Origin: Lachnospiraceae bacterium MC2017
Lineage (GTDB): Bacteria > Bacillota > Clostridia > Lachnospirales > Lachnospiraceae
NCBI GenBank assembly: GCA_000701625.1
Contig: JNJK01000006.1
Coordinates: forward strand, 1-64,000
Length of the DNA: 64,000 nucleotides
Reading direction: 5' to 3'
A model generated the notes under the pieces. The model was not told the origin of the DNA. It was given only the letters and a program-made list of their open reading frames with translations, and did not search any database. This document shows, piece after piece, positions 26,290-34,767 of this stretch. How positions within the stretch are numbered: position 1 is the first letter of the stretch; every line of letters starts with the position of its first letter. A program made the position numbers and the translations under genes.

Positions 26290-27222
26290 ATGGCTGTTTA
26301 TAAGCTGAAACCCGCGTACAAGGACGATCTGTGGGGAGGGAGCAGGCTAAAAAAGAATTTTGGAAAGTCTGAATACCATGGCTATGTATTATCTGAAACA
26401 TGGGAATTATCATGTAATCCGGAGGGCCTCACAACCATCAGAAATGGGGAATACAAGGGAAAGACTGTAAAGGAATATCTGGAGCAGGGCGGCGAAGCCG
26501 TAACGGGTACAAATTACTCCAGATTTAAGCAGTTTCCTATTTCTGTAAAGTTTATCGATGCGCATCAAAACCTTTCGATAAAGCTTCATCCAAGGGATGA
26601 GTATGCCGACGCAAAGGGACTTCTTAAGGGCAATGATGAGTGCTGGTATATACTTGACTGTCTGCCAAATTCCGGGATCTTTTACGGTCTGGAGCATGAT
26701 CTTACAAAAGAGGAATTTCGCCGTAAGATCGAAGAAAATGAATTGATGAAAGAGCTGCATTTTCAGCCGGTACATCCGGGTGAGATTTATTTCCTACCAT
26801 CGGGAATACTTCATAGTATCGGTGCCGGTGTTCTTGCGGCAGAAGTAAAGCAGTATGAACAGGTTAAGTACAGAGTATATGACTTTGGACGAGTGAAGCC
26901 TGATGGTCAGCCAAGAGAGCTTATGATCGATGATGCTGTAGAGGCAGCTATTCTTACGGCTGGTGTTCCGGAGAGAAATGACGGAGATCACCTGGTAAAA
27001 TGTGATACTTTTACGCTTGATAAGATAGAAGTGAATGGTGAAATTACTTTGAAGACAGATGGTACTTCTTTCCATCATTTGCTGACTATTGATGGAGAGA
27101 TGATCTTGAAGGATGAGGAAATCCGTATGGAAATCCTTAAGGGCGACGGAATATTGGTATCTGCTGATGAAGGAGAGTACAGCATAAAGGGAAAGGGAAC
27201 GCTTCTCCTGATTACAATTTAA
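26290..27222 (+). CDS. manA: mannose-6-phosphate isomerase, class I
   Basis: The 310-residue cupin enzyme interconverts mannose-6-phosphate and fructose-6-phosphate. Zinc ligands can be seen in LSIKLHPRDEYA (Gln/His region), NDECWYILDC (Glu) and FLPSGILHSIGAG (His). The catalytic-site stretch EVKQYEQVKYRVYDFGR is present, as is the short C-terminal beta domain. This is the short Firmicute form. It lies 25 nt after folA with AAAGGAGAAGG upstream and is followed by a terminator, so it closes the operon. Confidence 0.93.
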   Translation: MAVYKLKPAYKDDLWGGSRLKKNFGKSEYHGYVLSETWELSCNPEGLTTIRNGEYKGKTVKEYLEQGGEAVTGTNYSRFKQFPISVKFIDAHQNLSIKLHPRDEYADAKGLLKGNDECWYILDCLPNSGIFYGLEHDLTKEEFRRKIEENELMKELHFQPVHPGEIYFLPSGILHSIGAGVLAAEVKQYEQVKYRVYDFGRVKPDGQPRELMIDDAVEAAILTAGVPERNDGDHLVKCDTFTLDKIEVNGEITLKTDGTSFHHLLTIDGEMILKDEEIRMEILKGDGILVSADEGEYSIKGKGTLLLITI

Positions 27223-27258
27223 TATGAGTTGTTCGACAAATGGTCGAAATATGATCCG

Positions 27259-27280
27259 CGTCATTTGTCTGACGTTTTTT
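27259..27280 (+). terminator. terminator after manA
   Basis: CGTCA at 27259-27263 pairs with TGACG at 27270-27274 and is followed by TTTTTT. A longer alternative stem (GACAAATG with CATTTGTC) overlaps it. Confidence 0.6.
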
Positions 27281-27300
27281 GAAAGGCAATAATTATTATT

Positions 27301-29082
27301 ATGGAAAAAACCTATAATTCGATTTCAGGAAAAGAAATATTAAAAACGATAGGAGGTCAGGTGAGAGAGTTTAAGAGAGACTCTTTCCTGACTCCCTTTT
27401 TTATGTTTCTTGAAGTAATAATGGAAATGATCATTCCGTTTCTTATGGCGTCGATCATTGATAAGGGTGTAATGACAGGTGATCTGGATCATATATACCG
27501 TGATGGCGGTCTTATGATAATCGTGGCGCTGCTTGGACTTTTTGCAGGTATTATGGGAGCCTGTACTGCCGCAAGAGCTTCGGCAGGACTTGCAAGAAAC
27601 CTAAGAAATGCAATGTTTCGAAATATTCAGACTTATAGTTTTTCTAATATTGACAGGTATTCGACGGCAGGACTTGTGACAAGACTTACTACAGATGTTA
27701 CGAATGTACAGAATGCTTATCAGATGCTCCTGCGTATGTTTATGAGAGCGCCGTCATCGATCATAGTTGCTATGACCATGGCATTCGTGATAAGTCCGAG
27801 GCTTGCATCCATCTATCTTGTGGCAGTGATTTTCCTTGGGATGTTTATCGCGTTTATAATGTCAAGGGTAACAAAGTATTTCAAAGAAGTATTTGAAAAG
27901 TATGATGATCTAAATTCAAGTGTACAGGAAAATGTTTCTGCAATACGAGTAGTAAAAGCGTTTGTGCGTGAGAAATATGAGGAGGATCGTTTTAACAGCG
28001 CCAGCAAAAATATTTATAAAATGTTTGTTAGAGCTGAAAGTACTGTGGTTTTAAATATGCCGGTCATGCAGTTTACGGTATATGCATGTATTCTTCTTAT
28101 AAGCTGGTTTGGAGCACATTTTATTGTTTCAGGTGATCTGACTACAGGTCAGCTAATGAGTCTGCTTGCATATTGCATGAACATACTTATGAGTCTCATG
28201 ATGCTTTCCATGATATTTGTGATGGTCAGTATGTCTTCAGCAAGTGCGCAGAGGATAACTGAGATCATAAATGAGGAATCGGACATTAAAAATCCGGAAA
28301 ATCCGGTAATGAGTGTTGAAGATGGTTCAGTGACATTTGATCATGTGTGGTTTTCGTATGGAAATGGCGAGCCGGTTTTGTCGGATATAAATCTTGATAT
28401 AAAGGCAGGAGAGACCATAGGTATCATAGGTGGAACAGGATCATCCAAATCTTCGCTGGTAAATCTCATAAGCAGACTTTATGACACGGGAAAGGGAAGT
28501 GTAAAAGTAGGCGGCAAAGATGTGAGGGAGTATGATATTACGACACTCAGGAATCAGGTTGCTGTCGTATTACAAAAAAATGAACTTTTTAGTGGTACGA
28601 TCCTGGATAATCTCCGTTGGGGAAATGAGAATGCAACGGAAGAAGAGTGTAAAAGAGCCTGTGAGATCGCCTGTGCAGATGAGTTCATAGAGCGGATGCC
28701 GGAGAAATACAATACACATATCGAGCAGGGCGGAACCAATGTGTCTGGCGGACAGAAGCAGAGAATATGTATTGCAAGAGCTCTTCTAAAAAATCCAAAG
28801 ATATTGATACTCGATGATTCTACTTCGGCTGTTGACACAGCAACTGATGCAAAGATACGAGAGGGGTTTGCAAAAGAAATCCCGGGAATGACCAGATTTA
28901 TCATTGCCCAGCGAATATCCAGCGTACAGAGTGCTGACAGGATCATTGTCATGGATAATGGACGAGTTAGTGGTTTTGACACACATGAAAATCTGTTAAA
29001 TAGCAATGAGATCTATCGTGATGTCTACGAATCCCAGACAAAAGGAAATGCTGATTTTGACGAGAAGGGAGGAGAGGCATAA
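27301..29082 (+). CDS. heterodimeric ABC exporter, subunit with degenerate ATP site
   Basis: The 593-residue half-transporter has six membrane helices (about residues 25-320) and a nucleotide-binding domain. Its Walker A reads GGTGSSKSS (Ser where Gly is usual before Lys), and the residue after the Walker B aspartate is Asp (ILDDSTSAVD), not the catalytic Glu. Its signature NVSGGQKQR is canonical. These are the features of the degenerate half of asymmetric exporters of the BmrC/TM287 kind, and the partner is the next gene (1-nt overlap). The substrate is unknown; multidrug or peptide are typical. ATG 27301 has a distant AAAGG; a GTG at 27361 right after AGGAGG is an alternative, but the family N-terminus favours the longer form. 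Confidence 0.85.
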   Translation: MEKTYNSISGKEILKTIGGQVREFKRDSFLTPFFMFLEVIMEMIIPFLMASIIDKGVMTGDLDHIYRDGGLMIIVALLGLFAGIMGACTAARASAGLARNLRNAMFRNIQTYSFSNIDRYSTAGLVTRLTTDVTNVQNAYQMLLRMFMRAPSSIIVAMTMAFVISPRLASIYLVAVIFLGMFIAFIMSRVTKYFKEVFEKYDDLNSSVQENVSAIRVVKAFVREKYEEDRFNSASKNIYKMFVRAESTVVLNMPVMQFTVYACILLISWFGAHFIVSGDLTTGQLMSLLAYCMNILMSLMMLSMIFVMVSMSSASAQRITEIINEESDIKNPENPVMSVEDGSVTFDHVWFSYGNGEPVLSDINLDIKAGETIGIIGGTGSSKSSLVNLISRLYDTGKGSVKVGGKDVREYDITTLRNQVAVVLQKNELFSGTILDNLRWGNENATEEECKRACEIACADEFIERMPEKYNTHIEQGGTNVSGGQKQRICIARALLKNPKILILDDSTSAVDTATDAKIREGFAKEIPGMTRFIIAQRISSVQSADRIIVMDNGRVSGFDTHENLLNSNEIYRDVYESQTKGNADFDEKGGEA

Positions 29083-31004
29083 TGGCTGAAAGACGAGTCA
29101 GAGAATTTGGACGACGGAGAGGAACTCCCGGAGTCAGGGTTCGTGTTAAAAATCCCGGAAAGCTTTTTAAGCGTGTAATGGGATACGTTATGAAAGAGTA
29201 CGGGATCAGGGTTGTCCTGGTTGTTTTTCTGATATTTGCCGGAGTGCTGGCAAACGTGCAGGGAACGTTATTTATGAGAAATCTCATAGATGATTATATT
29301 ACTCCGATGGTAAAGTCGGATTCACCGGATTTTTCCCCTCTCCTATATGCAATGTTAAGAGTCGCTGTTTTTTATATAATAGGTGTACTGTCGACTTTTG
29401 CATACCAGAGGATCATGATCAGGGTCAGTCAGGGAACTTTGTTAAGGCTCAGAAGTGACGTTTTTTCAAAGATGGAGAGTCTTCCGATAAAGTATTTTGA
29501 CACTCATGCGCATGGCGACATTATGTCTGTTTATACAAATGATATTGACTCCTTAAGACAGATGATAAGCCAGTCATTGCCGCAGTTCTTAAACAGTGCT
29601 GTGACGATCGTGAGCGTATTTTTCAGTATGCTGTTTTTGGATGTTCCGCTTACGATCCTGTCGGTGTTTATGGTCGCAGTTATGCTTTTTGCCTCAAAGA
29701 AAGCTGCAGGATTGTCCGGTAATTATTTTAAGAAGCAGCAGAAAAATCTCGGTTCCTTAAATGGATATATCGAGGAGATGATGACCGGAGAAAAGGTAGT
29801 TAAAGTCTTCTGTCATGAAGAAAAGGCCATCGAGGAATTTGAGAAACGAAACCAGGAATTATACGAGAGTGCGTATAATGCCAACCAGTTTGCAAATGTA
29901 TTGGGACCTATCAATGCGCAGCTTGGAAATCTGAGTTATGTGCTATGCGCAATAGCAGGAGGCATACTGGCGCTTACTGGTGTTTCGGGACTGACTCTCG
30001 GGCGTTTGGCTTCTTTTCTCACATTTAATAAGAGTTTCAGTATGCCGATAAATCAGATAAGTATGCAGTTAAATGCTGTTGTAATGGCTCTTGCCGGAGC
30101 AGAGCGTATATTTGCACTTCTTGATGAAGAACCGGAGAGAGATGAAGGATATGTGACACTTGTTAATGTAAAAGAAGGCCCTGACGGCGAGCTTATAGAG
30201 ACTCCTGAAAGAACGGAGCGTTGGGCGTGGAAACATTATCATAAGGCTGACGGCACTACGGATTATAAAGAACTTAAAGGAAATGTTGAGATGCTTGGTG
30301 TCGATTTCGGGTATAATGATGACGTGATGGTTCTTCATGATGTAAAATTATTTGCAAAGCCGGGACAAAAAATTGCGTTTGTGGGTTCAACCGGCGCGGG
30401 AAAAACCACCATTACAAATCTTATTAACCGTTTTTATGATATTCAGGACGGAAAGATCAGATATGATGGTATCAACATAAATAAGATCCGCAAGGGAGAT
30501 CTTAGGAGATCTCTCGGAATGGTGCTTCAGGATACGCATCTTTTTACCGGTACGGTACGTGAAAATATCCGTTTCGGAAGGCTTGATGCCACGGATGAGG
30601 AAGTTGAGGCAGCAGCAAAACTTGTAAGTGCTGATGGATTTATAAGACAGATGACGGATGGATATGATACCATGATAACAGGAGATGGTTCATCGTTAAG
30701 TCAGGGGCAGAGACAATTATTATCTATCGCAAGGGCAGCAGTGGCAGATCCGCCGGTGCTGATACTTGATGAAGCAACGAGTTCCATCGACACACGTACA
30801 GAGAGAATAGTCCAGGAAGGGATGGATTCTCTGATGCGTGGCCGTACTACATTTGTCATAGCTCACAGACTGTCGACTGTGCGAAACAGCGACTGCATCA
30901 TGGTCATGGAGCAGGGACATATTATAGAACGTGGTACACATGAAGAACTTATGGCAGAAAAGGGGAAGTATTATCAGTTGTATACAGGCCTCTCTGTCGG
31001 TTAA
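29082..31004 (+). CDS. heterodimeric ABC exporter, subunit with consensus ATP site
   Basis: The 640-residue half-transporter has a basic N-terminus (RREFGRRRG-like), six membrane helices and a nucleotide-binding domain. It has canonical Walker A GSTGAGKTT and catalytic Glu (LILDEATSSID), but a degenerate signature SLSQGQRQL (SQGQ for SGGQ). Paired with the upstream subunit this gives one consensus and one degenerate ATP site, exactly complementary. Between the membrane and nucleotide-binding domains lies an extra charged segment of about 50 residues (around residues 350-400, ending HKADGTTDYKEL). The start ATG overlaps the previous TAA; GGAGGAGAGG precedes it. Confidence 0.88.
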   Translation: MAERRVREFGRRRGTPGVRVRVKNPGKLFKRVMGYVMKEYGIRVVLVVFLIFAGVLANVQGTLFMRNLIDDYITPMVKSDSPDFSPLLYAMLRVAVFYIIGVLSTFAYQRIMIRVSQGTLLRLRSDVFSKMESLPIKYFDTHAHGDIMSVYTNDIDSLRQMISQSLPQFLNSAVTIVSVFFSMLFLDVPLTILSVFMVAVMLFASKKAAGLSGNYFKKQQKNLGSLNGYIEEMMTGEKVVKVFCHEEKAIEEFEKRNQELYESAYNANQFANVLGPINAQLGNLSYVLCAIAGGILALTGVSGLTLGRLASFLTFNKSFSMPINQISMQLNAVVMALAGAERIFALLDEEPERDEGYVTLVNVKEGPDGELIETPERTERWAWKHYHKADGTTDYKELKGNVEMLGVDFGYNDDVMVLHDVKLFAKPGQKIAFVGSTGAGKTTITNLINRFYDIQDGKIRYDGININKIRKGDLRRSLGMVLQDTHLFTGTVRENIRFGRLDATDEEVEAAAKLVSADGFIRQMTDGYDTMITGDGSSLSQGQRQLLSIARAAVADPPVLILDEATSSIDTRTERIVQEGMDSLMRGRTTFVIAHRLSTVRNSDCIMVMEQGHIIERGTHEELMAEKGKYYQLYTGLSVG

Positions 31005-31070
31005 ATGTAAACAAAAGCAAATAATCTAAAACCTTTTTCCTCTTTACGGGTACTAAACAGTAGCCGATGA

Positions 31071-31127
31071 GTTACGGTTCACATGCAGACGGTGCAATTG
31101 GATGCCGGAGTGTAAGTGAATAGTGAC
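31071..31127. mobile_element. minimal MITE-like copy (57 bp)
   Basis: The left end GTTACGGTTCAC and right end GTGAATAGTGAC match the 12-bp terminal inverted repeats of the copies at 34600-34744 and 60273-60473. The flanks GCCGATGA (31063-31070) and ACAGATGA (31128-31135) match at 6 of 8 positions, as expected for an old 8-bp target duplication. It lies between the ABC exporter and the sigma-factor gene. Confidence 0.5.
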
Positions 31128-31296
31128 ACAGATGAGAGAGATTGCGGATTCATCATGCTCCGGATTCGGTAATGATCCATGTGCCTGGAGCAGAGCAGTT
31201 GATGGAGTATGAATGAAGAAGCTTGGTTGCAGTGCCGGTGTGGAGGCCGGTATTGCAGGAGAAAAGGAGGAAAAAGGTAATCGGAGATCTCAATAT

Positions 31297-33276
31297 ATGG
31301 AGATAGACCAGAAACTCATATCGGCCGTTGGTAAGATGAAAGCTGGAGAAGAAGAGGGTTTTAATCAGGTTTATTCGGCAACGTACAATTTTGTGTACTT
31401 CCGTGCGCGTCAGATCATGAAAAATGAGGATGATGCTAAGGATCTGGTTCAGATCGTCTATATGGAAGCTTTCAAATCCATCGGGTCTCTGGAAACGCCG
31501 GAAAGCTTGTTTTCATGGCTTGGAGCGATTACCTATAGGCAGGGAATGAAATTATTCAGGAAAAAAACTGAATTATTGCTTGATGAGGATTTCGAGAGTG
31601 TATTTGAAAATCTCGAATCTCACGATGATAACTCCCGGCCGGATATCTCTGCGGAGCAGAAGGAGGAACGTGATCGCATAGCTGCGCTTATCGAGGAATT
31701 ACCGGAAGCACAGCGTATGACCGTTGTGGCCTACTACTATGACAATATCAAGATCGATGACATCGCAGAGGTCATGGATTGTTCTGTGGGTACAGTTAAG
31801 AGCAGACTGAATTATGCCCGCAAATTTCTGAAAAAGAGGCTGGAAAAAGATGCGAAAGCTAATCATACCAGCACAGGAGCAGTCGTTCTGTCAGCACCGC
31901 TGATATTCCTTGCGGTACAACAGATTTCGACAAAAACTGTTCTCGCAGCGACAGAAGCGCAGACACTTTACTCCGGTATTTGTACCGGAGTCGGACTTAC
32001 GGCAGGTGCCATTACAACAGCAGCGGCAACCACAGCAGCGTCAGCAGCTGCGGGAACTGCTGCTGTAACAGGTACATCTGCAGCAGGTCAGGCGGCAGTT
32101 GCAGGCACTGGAGTGTCTATGGCTACAGTGTCCGGGGCTTCGGCAGGAAGTGTTGCAGTGGCGAGTACGGCAGCGGCAGGTACGGCAGCAGTTGCTGAAA
32201 CTGCAGGAATTGCAGGGACAGCAGCGGTTGGTACAGCCGCAGCAAGTACGGCTACTGCAGCAGGTACTGCAGCGGCAGCGGGAACAGGAACCGCAGTTGC
32301 GGCAGGTGCCGCGGGAGGAGCTGCGGCTAAGAGTGTTGCTATAGCAGTAGCTGTGGCAGTGGCCGGAACAGGGGCCGGAGTCGGGACGGTGGAACTACAT
32401 CGTCATGCTACAGTTTCTTCTGTATCTGTGGGAGAAGCTGTCAGTATGGACGCGGTGGAAGCGTCAACGGATGTAGTACCTGATGATAGTATGGAATTGT
32501 CTCTAAATGATCTTGTTGAGGAAATTCCTACATCTGTAGAAGAAGCTCCCGATTACGGACTGCAGGAAGGAACGGAGGGGACTATTCCTTTTGAAGAGAG
32601 AGATAGAGAGGAAATTCCTGAAGAACCGTCAGTGGAGAAGACGGTTTCCGAAAACGGCGGAGAAGAGAAGGTTTCCGATAATTCTGCGAGAAAATTCAAA
32701 ATGTCAAAGAAGGTTGGAAAGCATCTTTCGTCTGCAGTTGCATCCTTGCTGTTGCTGAGCGGTCAGACGTCCTACAGCGGAGACGTGAATAATACATCGC
32801 TGGAAGCAGCATATCTTGTAGGCGAAAGTTCTATCGTGACAAAGAAGGAATTTTCTTCACTGTCAGGTAACACATTGTTCCTGAAAAAACCACTTGTTGA
32901 GAGAGCTACCGAACTGAATGGAAAGATCATGGTAAATGGTCGGTTCTATATGGGGCAGATCGGTGAGAACGGACAGTACAGCGGTAAATGGTATGAGTTT
33001 GAACTGACGGCTGCAGAAAACCCGGAAGATAAGATCTTTGGTGGACTTTCAGCAGAAAATCTTGTTATCGTGGCAGAGCCTTCGGGGGAGGAACCTGCTG
33101 ATAATGTTCCAGTAGATACAGTACCGTCAGCCAGTGACGATGCTTCCGGTGATGTTTCTGATGGAAACGGAAACGGAACCGGGGAGAGTGCAGAGGAAAG
33201 TGTCGGCACAGGAGAAAAGGAGACTGATCCTGAAACTCCTGAATATGTGGAAGACATAGTGCTGGAACTCGAATAG
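31297..33276 (+). CDS. sigma-70 family (ECF-like) factor fused to Ala-rich transmembrane and extracellular extension
   Basis: The 659-residue fusion has residues 15-90 as sigma region 2 (NEDDAKDLVQIVYMEAFK) and 125-182 as region 4 with a helix-turn-helix (IDDIAEVMDCSVGTVKSRL). A hydrophobic segment (about 194-208) and an Ala/Gly/Thr-rich tract (232-350) follow. Next come a second hydrophobic stretch (AIAVAVAVAG), an acidic Ser/Pro/Glu-rich linker, a small domain (about 470-590) and an acidic tail. This looks like a membrane-tethered sigma factor with its own sensor part, so promoter control by release or signal is inferred. ATG 31297 has GGAGA upstream and fits the sigma domain start; ATG 31213 would add 28 residues. 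Target promoters are unknown. Repetitive GCA/GCG codons make the tract prone to assembly error. Confidence 0.72.
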   Translation: MEIDQKLISAVGKMKAGEEEGFNQVYSATYNFVYFRARQIMKNEDDAKDLVQIVYMEAFKSIGSLETPESLFSWLGAITYRQGMKLFRKKTELLLDEDFESVFENLESHDDNSRPDISAEQKEERDRIAALIEELPEAQRMTVVAYYYDNIKIDDIAEVMDCSVGTVKSRLNYARKFLKKRLEKDAKANHTSTGAVVLSAPLIFLAVQQISTKTVLAATEAQTLYSGICTGVGLTAGAITTAAATTAASAAAGTAAVTGTSAAGQAAVAGTGVSMATVSGASAGSVAVASTAAAGTAAVAETAGIAGTAAVGTAAASTATAAGTAAAAGTGTAVAAGAAGGAAAKSVAIAVAVAVAGTGAGVGTVELHRHATVSSVSVGEAVSMDAVEASTDVVPDDSMELSLNDLVEEIPTSVEEAPDYGLQEGTEGTIPFEERDREEIPEEPSVEKTVSENGGEEKVSDNSARKFKMSKKVGKHLSSAVASLLLLSGQTSYSGDVNNTSLEAAYLVGESSIVTKKEFSSLSGNTLFLKKPLVERATELNGKIMVNGRFYMGQIGENGQYSGKWYEFELTAAENPEDKIFGGLSAENLVIVAEPSGEEPADNVPVDTVPSASDDASGDVSDGNGNGTGESAEESVGTGEKETDPETPEYVEDIVLELE

Positions 33277-33300
33277 GACCGGAGAGAATTAGGCATAATA

Positions 33301-33339
33301 AAAAAGGATCACCGCAGTGGAGAGCGGTGATCCTTTTTT
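33301..33339. terminator. bidirectional terminator
   Basis: A 15-bp stem (AAAAAGGATCACCGC with its complement at 33324-33338) has an 8-nt loop and T runs on both strands. It serves the sigma-fusion gene (plus) and the aminotransferase gene (minus). Confidence 0.9.
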
Positions 33340-33348
33340 AACTTATTC

Positions 33349-34452
33349 TTACTTCAAAGCATTTTCGATACAGTCAAGAAGACGGTTATTGTCATCCGGA
33401 TTCATGAAGCAGATACGGAAGAAATGATTGTCAAGGAATGGAAATGTGCTGCAGTTTCTTATCATCATGTGTTGCCTTATGCAGGTATCAAAGAGAGTGT
33501 CAGCATCTGCTTTGTCGGAGTCGATACGGCAAAGTACAAAGTTCGCTGAGGGTTCAAAGCAGGTAATTCCCAGATCTTTCATACTGTTAAGCCTGTTCGT
33601 AACACGTTTTCTTTCTGTGATGATAAGATTGCGAGTGCGCTTGATATAATCTGAGTCACAGAACATGATCCTTCCTGCTATCTCTGCGATGGAACTAATG
33701 GACCATGGATGTTTTTTTGTGTTGATCTCCCGGATCAGATCTTCGTTACCGGTGACTGCATATCCCAGTCTGAGACCCGGTGAGGCGAAAAATTTGGAGA
33801 CACCGCGTATGATGAACAGATTGCTATATACGGCGGTGAGAGGGATTCCCTCGAGTTTTTCCATATTTTCCGTAAATTCTATGTAAGTCTCATCAACCAT
33901 TACAAAGATATCACGGGATTTGCAGATATCCAAAACCTGTCTCAGACTTTTTTGATCAATAACCGTGGAGGTAGGATTGTTTGGGTTACAGAGGATCAGC
34001 ATATCAACATCGTCAGTGAGCCTTTCCTCAAGTGCATTTATATTCAGCTTAAAGCCGTCAGCTTCTTTTAATGGAAAATAAAGGGAAGTTCCACCGCCGA
34101 GGCTTACTTCGCGTTCGTATTCTGAATAAGAGGGTCCTAATATCATAGCTTTTTTGGGGTGCCTGAGTTCGATAAGGATGGATATCAGTTCCGTAGAGCC
34201 GTTACCGACTATGATGTGTGATGGATCGGCGCCACAATAATTACCAAGGGTTTTTCTTAGTTCAGTATATTCGCGATCCGGGTAGGTTTCTATGCATGTA
34301 ACATGCTCGGAAATGGTTTCCTTTAACAGGTTTGAGATTCCGAGAGGATTTACGTTGGCAGAAAAAGAAATGATATCTTCTTTTTTTATGCCATAGACTT
34401 GTTCAATTTTTTCCAGATCGCTTCCATGAAAATGATCGGTGTGTTTTATCAT
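33349..34452 (-). CDS. PLP-dependent aminotransferase/decarboxylase, HisC/CobD family
   Basis: The 367-residue fold-type I enzyme shows CobD-like opening features (HGSDLEKIEQ, then FSANVNPLGIS). It has an NPNNPT cofactor loop, the Asp in FVMVDETYIEF, the PLP lysine in GVSKFFASPGLRLGY, and an arginine near the C-terminus (FFRICFMNP). It could be histidinol-phosphate aminotransferase or threonine-phosphate decarboxylase of cobamide synthesis. The HG...FSAN-NPLG start favours the CobD side, but no cobamide or histidine gene is nearby to decide. A terminator shared with the preceding plus-strand gene lies 9 nt beyond its stop. Confidence 0.75.
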   Translation of the reverse strand: MIKHTDHFHGSDLEKIEQVYGIKKEDIISFSANVNPLGISNLLKETISEHVTCIETYPDREYTELRKTLGNYCGADPSHIIVGNGSTELISILIELRHPKKAMILGPSYSEYEREVSLGGGTSLYFPLKEADGFKLNINALEERLTDDVDMLILCNPNNPTSTVIDQKSLRQVLDICKSRDIFVMVDETYIEFTENMEKLEGIPLTAVYSNLFIIRGVSKFFASPGLRLGYAVTGNEDLIREINTKKHPWSISSIAEIAGRIMFCDSDYIKRTRNLIITERKRVTNRLNSMKDLGITCFEPSANFVLCRIDSDKADADTLFDTCIRQHMMIRNCSTFPFLDNHFFRICFMNPDDNNRLLDCIENALK

Positions 34453-34599
34453 TGTTACTGCCTCCGCCAGTCTTTTAATAAGTTATTGGTCGTGGTATAA
34501 TCATATCGTTACAGTCGGTGAATAGTACAACTTTTTGCGACTGCTTTAGTCTTAGTTTAATGCAGCTTCGTTTTTCTTTCAAGAAAGTAAAAAATCTAA

Positions 34600-34744
34600 G
34601 TTACAGTTCACACGTAAACGGAGCATTTACTGCGGAGTTTACGACCAAAAAAGTTGAATAGCCATTGGATTTTGCCCATCGCCGCAGGCGATTTAATTGG
34701 CAAAATCCGTTACGTGAACGAGCTGAAAGCGAGTGAACAGTAAC
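34600..34744. mobile_element. MITE-like structured repeat, 145 bp
   Basis: The ends GTTACAGTTCAC and GTGAACAGTAAC are 12-bp terminal inverted repeats (11/12). The flanks AAATCTAA and AATTCTAA match 7/8, a likely 8-bp target duplication. Inside are a CGTAAAC/GTTTACG stem and a 10-bp stem (GGATTTTGCC at 34667-34676, GGCAAAATCC at 34699-34708) containing ATCGCC/GGCGAT. There is no coding capacity. The rest of the 315-nt gap (34453-34599) holds no gene; a TATAAT at about 34495 could belong to a promoter, and near 34508 the bases GTTACAG...GTGAATAGTAC look like two element ends joined. Confidence 0.75.
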
Positions 34745-34767
34745 AATTCTAATACCTGGGGGAAATC

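Noticed and set aside
31980-32344. Open frames of Cys/Ser/Gly-rich and Gln/Leu-rich proteins
   Set aside because: They are other frames of the Ala-rich low-complexity part of the sigma-fusion gene; the main frame is continuous from region 2 to the C-terminus.
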